NCBI RefSeq assembly: GCF_900115805.1
Contig: NZ_FOXU01000003.1
Coordinates: 1-64,000, forward strand
Length of the DNA: 64,000 bases
Source of the DNA: Psychrobacillus psychrotolerans
GTDB taxonomy: Bacteria; Bacillota; Bacilli; Bacillales_A; Planococcaceae
Direction of reading: 5' to 3'
Below, piece by piece: positions 61,338 through 64,000 of the stretch. The number at the start of each line of letters is the position of its first letter. Position 1 is the first letter of the stretch. Both the position numbers and the translations under genes were made by a program. The notes beneath the pieces are model-generated. The model did no database searches and had not been told where the DNA came from. It saw only the letters and a program-made list of their open reading frames with translations.

Positions 61338-63839
61338 TTGAATTGGTTAAAAAAATTATTTGCCTCAGATGAGAAAGAATATGAAGAGGAATACAAAGAG
61401 AAGCAACAAACGTTAGATCCTACAAAGAAAAAAACTCCTTTTCGTTTCCCATTGATATCAGACGAAGAAAAAAATGAAACTGTATATGGATATCCAAAGG
61501 AAGAGCAAATAGGTGAAATTTATAAAGAAGAGGCTCCAGTTGAAGAGCAAATATATAAACCTCTATATACACAAGATCTTTGGAAACAACGAGCACAGAA
61601 ACCTACTATCGTTCACCGAGCAGAGAAGAAGATAGTGGAGGAAAAAGTAGTAGCTGATACTCCTCCTGTAATTCGAAAGAAAAGAGCATTCACACCTACA
61701 GAAGTACCATCACCAGTTTATGGATTTTCAAGAACAAACCTAAATAAAAAAGTGGAAGAAAAAGAACAAAGAACGGAAACGATAAATCCGAACGTATTAA
61801 ATAATGCTCAAGCTATTACGCCAGGTCCAGAACTGAGCGAAGTAAAAGAGCAAGTCCTTGTAGCAGATGTAAACAGACAAAATATGCAAGTAACTGAGGC
61901 AGTAAACGAGGATGTACAAGTAATAGAGTTAGTAGAAAATATTATTGAAGAAGCAGCAGTGAAACCATTTGAAGAATTATCGCCTGTTACAGAACTAGGC
62001 GAAAACCCCCAAGTGGATGTTTTAGAACAGGATTTGCAAATAATAGAGGTAGTAAACGAAGATATACAAATAGCTGAAGTAGTAGACGAGTTTGAGCAAG
62101 TGAATGAGCTTGTTGAAGCTGTACAAGCAGAGGTAGCAGTGACTGAAATACCTGAAATAACACATGCTCCAATGCAAACTACGGATATTTTAGCAACAGA
62201 AAAACCTGTCAAAGAAAAGATTAGACCATTTAATGTATTAATGCTGAAATCAGATAAAAGTAAAATGAATAGAATAGATACTATGAACAAATTATCTCCG
62301 ATAGCACAGAAAGCGGTTCCTGTAACAAAGCCAATTATTCAGCAGGAGCAAAAAGAAATAAAAGAAAATGTTCCAATAGGTGAGCAAGAAGTTGAAACCT
62401 TAAAGGAACAGGAGCAAAAAGCGAAACAATCAAATTATGTGAGACCATCTATTAGTCATTTACTACCTCCCGAAATGAATGTAGAGGATAGAGAATGGAT
62501 GGAGGAGCAAGCTTTTACATTAATAGATGCTTTGTCCCATTTCCAAGTAACAGGTGAGATTGTTCAAATGGTACAGGGACCAGCGGTTACTCAATTTGAA
62601 ATAACGGTTGGTCAAGGAACAAAGGTAAGTAAAATACGCAATCTAGCAGATGATCTAAAACTTGCGTTAGCAGCGAAAGATATTCGTATTCAAGCACCCA
62701 TTCCAGGAAAGAGTTCCATAGGAATAGAAATCCCGAATAGAAAGTCTCGAGCAGTGCGCTTATCGGAAGTGATAAATACAGATACATTTTTAAAATCGGA
62801 TTCACCTCTAGAAGCGGCATTGGGATTGGATCTAACAGGTAAGCCAGTGACATTGGATCTTCGGAAAATGCCCCATGGACTCATAGCTGGAGCAACCGGA
62901 TCTGGGAAATCTGTATTTATTAATTCATTATTAGTAAGTCTATTGTATAAAGCGACGCCTGATGAAGTAAAATTACTATTAATCGATCCTAAAATGGTAG
63001 AACTTGCACCTTTCAATCATATACCTCATCTTGTAAGCCCAGTTATTACGGATGTAAAAGCTGCAACAGCTGCATTGAAATGGGCAGTGGAGGAAATGGA
63101 AAGACGTTATCAGCTGTTTGCTCATATCGGCGTTCGCGATATATCTAGGTATAATACGCTGGCTACGGAGAAGAGACAGTTTGCGCAAAAACTTCCTTAT
63201 ATTGTTATTGTCATCGATGAGCTTGCAGATTTGATGATGATGGCGCCAACGGAAGTAGAGGATGCTATTTGTCGAATTGCACAAAAAGCAAGGGCATGTG
63301 GAATACACTTAGTATTAGCAACACAGCGTCCTTCTGTTGACGTTATTACTGGCCTGATTAAAGCTAATATCCCTACACGAATTGCGTTTTCTGTTTCATC
63401 ACAAATCGATTCTCGTACTATTTTGGATCAGCAAGGGGCAGAACGTTTACTAGGTAAGGGAGATATGCTTTATCAAGGAAATGGTATGTCTAGTCCTGTA
63501 CGAATCCAAGGTACGTATGTCTCTGATGATGAGATTGAAAGTGTTATTGAATATGCGAGGAGTCAAGGGAATCCTGATTATTTGTTTGAGCAAGAGGAAC
63601 TTCTACAAAAAGAAATTACTTCTGAGCAGGATGAATTATTTGAAGAGGCTTGCCGTTTTATCGTAGAACAGGGCACAGCATCTACGTCGTTGCTACAACG
63701 TAAGTTTCATCTAGGATATAACCGTGCAGCCCGATTAATAGATGCAATGTATGAAAATGGATATATTACAGAACAAAAAGGAAGTAAAGCAAGAGACGTA
63801 TTATTAACAAGTGAAACATTAGAGGGAATATTTGGTTAA
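61338..63839 (+). CDS. sftA: soluble DNA translocase SftA (FtsK/SpoIIIE family)
   Basis: 833 aa. No membrane segments. An acidic, low-complexity N-terminal ~360 residues contains near-repeats (VNEDVQVIELVENIIEE, VNEDIQIAEVVDEFEQV). FtsK motor: VTQFEITVGQGTKVSKI, Walker A GATGSGKSVFIN near 517, Walker B VIVIDELADLMMM near 622, then RPSVDVITGLIKANIPTRIA; C-terminal gamma winged helix near 765-825 (TSLLQRKFHLGYNRAARLID). Clears chromosomal DNA from the division septum. TTG 61338 gives MNWLKKLF, like B. subtilis SftA, with AGAAAGAG 8 bases upstream; GTG 61329 and ATG 61332 are possible. Shorter than the 952 aa of B. subtilis. Confidence 0.92.
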   Translation: MNWLKKLFASDEKEYEEEYKEKQQTLDPTKKKTPFRFPLISDEEKNETVYGYPKEEQIGEIYKEEAPVEEQIYKPLYTQDLWKQRAQKPTIVHRAEKKIVEEKVVADTPPVIRKKRAFTPTEVPSPVYGFSRTNLNKKVEEKEQRTETINPNVLNNAQAITPGPELSEVKEQVLVADVNRQNMQVTEAVNEDVQVIELVENIIEEAAVKPFEELSPVTELGENPQVDVLEQDLQIIEVVNEDIQIAEVVDEFEQVNELVEAVQAEVAVTEIPEITHAPMQTTDILATEKPVKEKIRPFNVLMLKSDKSKMNRIDTMNKLSPIAQKAVPVTKPIIQQEQKEIKENVPIGEQEVETLKEQEQKAKQSNYVRPSISHLLPPEMNVEDREWMEEQAFTLIDALSHFQVTGEIVQMVQGPAVTQFEITVGQGTKVSKIRNLADDLKLALAAKDIRIQAPIPGKSSIGIEIPNRKSRAVRLSEVINTDTFLKSDSPLEAALGLDLTGKPVTLDLRKMPHGLIAGATGSGKSVFINSLLVSLLYKATPDEVKLLLIDPKMVELAPFNHIPHLVSPVITDVKAATAALKWAVEEMERRYQLFAHIGVRDISRYNTLATEKRQFAQKLPYIVIVIDELADLMMMAPTEVEDAICRIAQKARACGIHLVLATQRPSVDVITGLIKANIPTRIAFSVSSQIDSRTILDQQGAERLLGKGDMLYQGNGMSSPVRIQGTYVSDDEIESVIEYARSQGNPDYLFEQEELLQKEITSEQDELFEEACRFIVEQGTASTSLLQRKFHLGYNRAARLIDAMYENGYITEQKGSKARDVLLTSETLEGIFG

Positions 63840-63868
63840 ATTTATTTTTTAAGTATTATAAGAAATAG

Positions 63869-63877
63869 TGATATAAT
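63869..63877 (+). promoter_or_regulatory. extended -10 promoter of murC
   Basis: TGATATAAT: TG, one base, perfect TATAAT (63872-63877), 75 bases before the murC start; no good -35. Confidence 0.5.
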
Positions 63878-63951
63878 TATAAATACGTCTAAAAAGGCGC
63901 ATGAATTATATAATGTATATGAGTGGGGCTAATCCCAGGAGGTTTATACGT

Positions 63952-64000
63952 ATGACAAAGTACCATTTTACAGGCATTAAAGGGTCTGGAATGAGTCCAT
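63952..64000 (+). CDS. murC: UDP-N-acetylmuramate-L-alanine ligase MurC (5' end only)
   Basis: Only the first 16 codons lie in the window: MTKYHFTGIKGSGMSP. This matches the MurC N-terminus (B. subtilis MTVYHFVGIKGTGMSPLA), whose GIKGxGM is the UDP-binding Gly-rich loop. AGGAGG 8 bases upstream. Follows sftA as in B. subtilis. Adds L-alanine to UDP-MurNAc. Confidence 0.9.
   Translation, partial: MTKYHFTGIKGSGMSP

Noticed and set aside
61808-62290. 160-codon Ser/Thr-rich reverse-strand frame inside sftA
   Set aside because: Antisense of the Glu/Val-rich SftA arm; composition is the mirror of that coding bias.

Overview
The window is a stretch of low-GC Gram-positive (Bacillales) chromosome. 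Protein content, short Shine-Dalgarno-led operons, frequent TTG/GTG starts, T-box and S-box leaders and gene order all resemble the Bacillus subtilis pckA-metK-leuS-ytp region. The rearrangements and repeat families fit a Planococcaceae-type organism (Psychrobacillus, Lysinibacillus or Sporosarcina relatives); the genus is inference. It is a core-genome region: I see no prophage, IS transposase, CRISPR array or classical defence island.

Layout. 1-1.3 kb: tail of a large tRNA cluster (Pro, Ala, Met, Ile2, Ser, fMet, Asp, Phe, Gly, Ile, Asn, Ser, Glu) closed by a terminator. 1.4-10.1 kb: a secreted protein of unknown role, then menaquinone synthesis: menA (reverse), operon menF-menD-menH-menB, and menE behind a repeat-filled gap; menC is absent here. 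10.1-10.8 kb: a 600-bp composite repeat. 10.8-15.6 kb: znuA with a Zur-like box, a small membrane protein plus yidD, dps, a YjfB-like peptide, two small unknown genes, ytkD, ytmA and an unknown. 15.7-19.1 kb: pckA and, divergently, an S-box riboswitch and metK. 19.1-19.7 kb: a second, inverted copy of the 600-bp composite repeat. 19.9-26 kb: ytoA, a YtpA-like hydrolase without its catalytic serine, an SRPBCC/ArsR pair, and a GntR-controlled ABC transporter operon. 26-31.5 kb: malic enzyme, bpsB-bpsA (alkylpyrone synthesis), an unknown, and ytqA-ytqB (tRNA wobble-uridine modification). 31.6-38.2 kb: an MFS transporter, a PAS/AAA+ regulator and a 3-hydroxybutyrate/acetoacetate operon (GntP permease, dehydrogenase, scoA, scoB) with a cre-like site. 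38.3-46.5 kb: T-box(Leu)-leuS, a dead ECF sigma gene, a VOC protein, an AlkD-like protein, T-box(Trp)-trpE-trpG, ytfP. 46.8-64 kb: murJ(ytgP), an rRNA pseudouridine synthase, ytzE, the pepV-dat-ytlP-ytlQ-ytlR-trmB run, ytnP, ytzB-like, ytoP, a DUF84 NTPase, a lipoprotein, ytpP, ytpQ-ytpR, sftA and the start of murC.

The genes mainly serve respiration (menaquinone), central carbon switching (PEPCK, malic enzyme, ketone-body use), amino-acid and SAM supply under RNA control, tRNA/rRNA modification and cell-envelope/division functions. The most unusual content is non-coding: (1) a composite ~600-bp repeat present twice in opposite orientation, with a 22-bp perfect hairpin whose arms differ between copies by paired compensatory changes, each lying just 3' of a gene (znuA, metK); (2) an exact 21-bp-period array of an ATTCCAACTAAAC-type unit between convergent genes at two places; (3) other structured repeats, one inside the leuS leader and one in front of murJ. 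Protein oddities worth a check are the serine-less YtpA, the AAA+ activator lacking GAFTGA, and the ECF sigma pseudogene.
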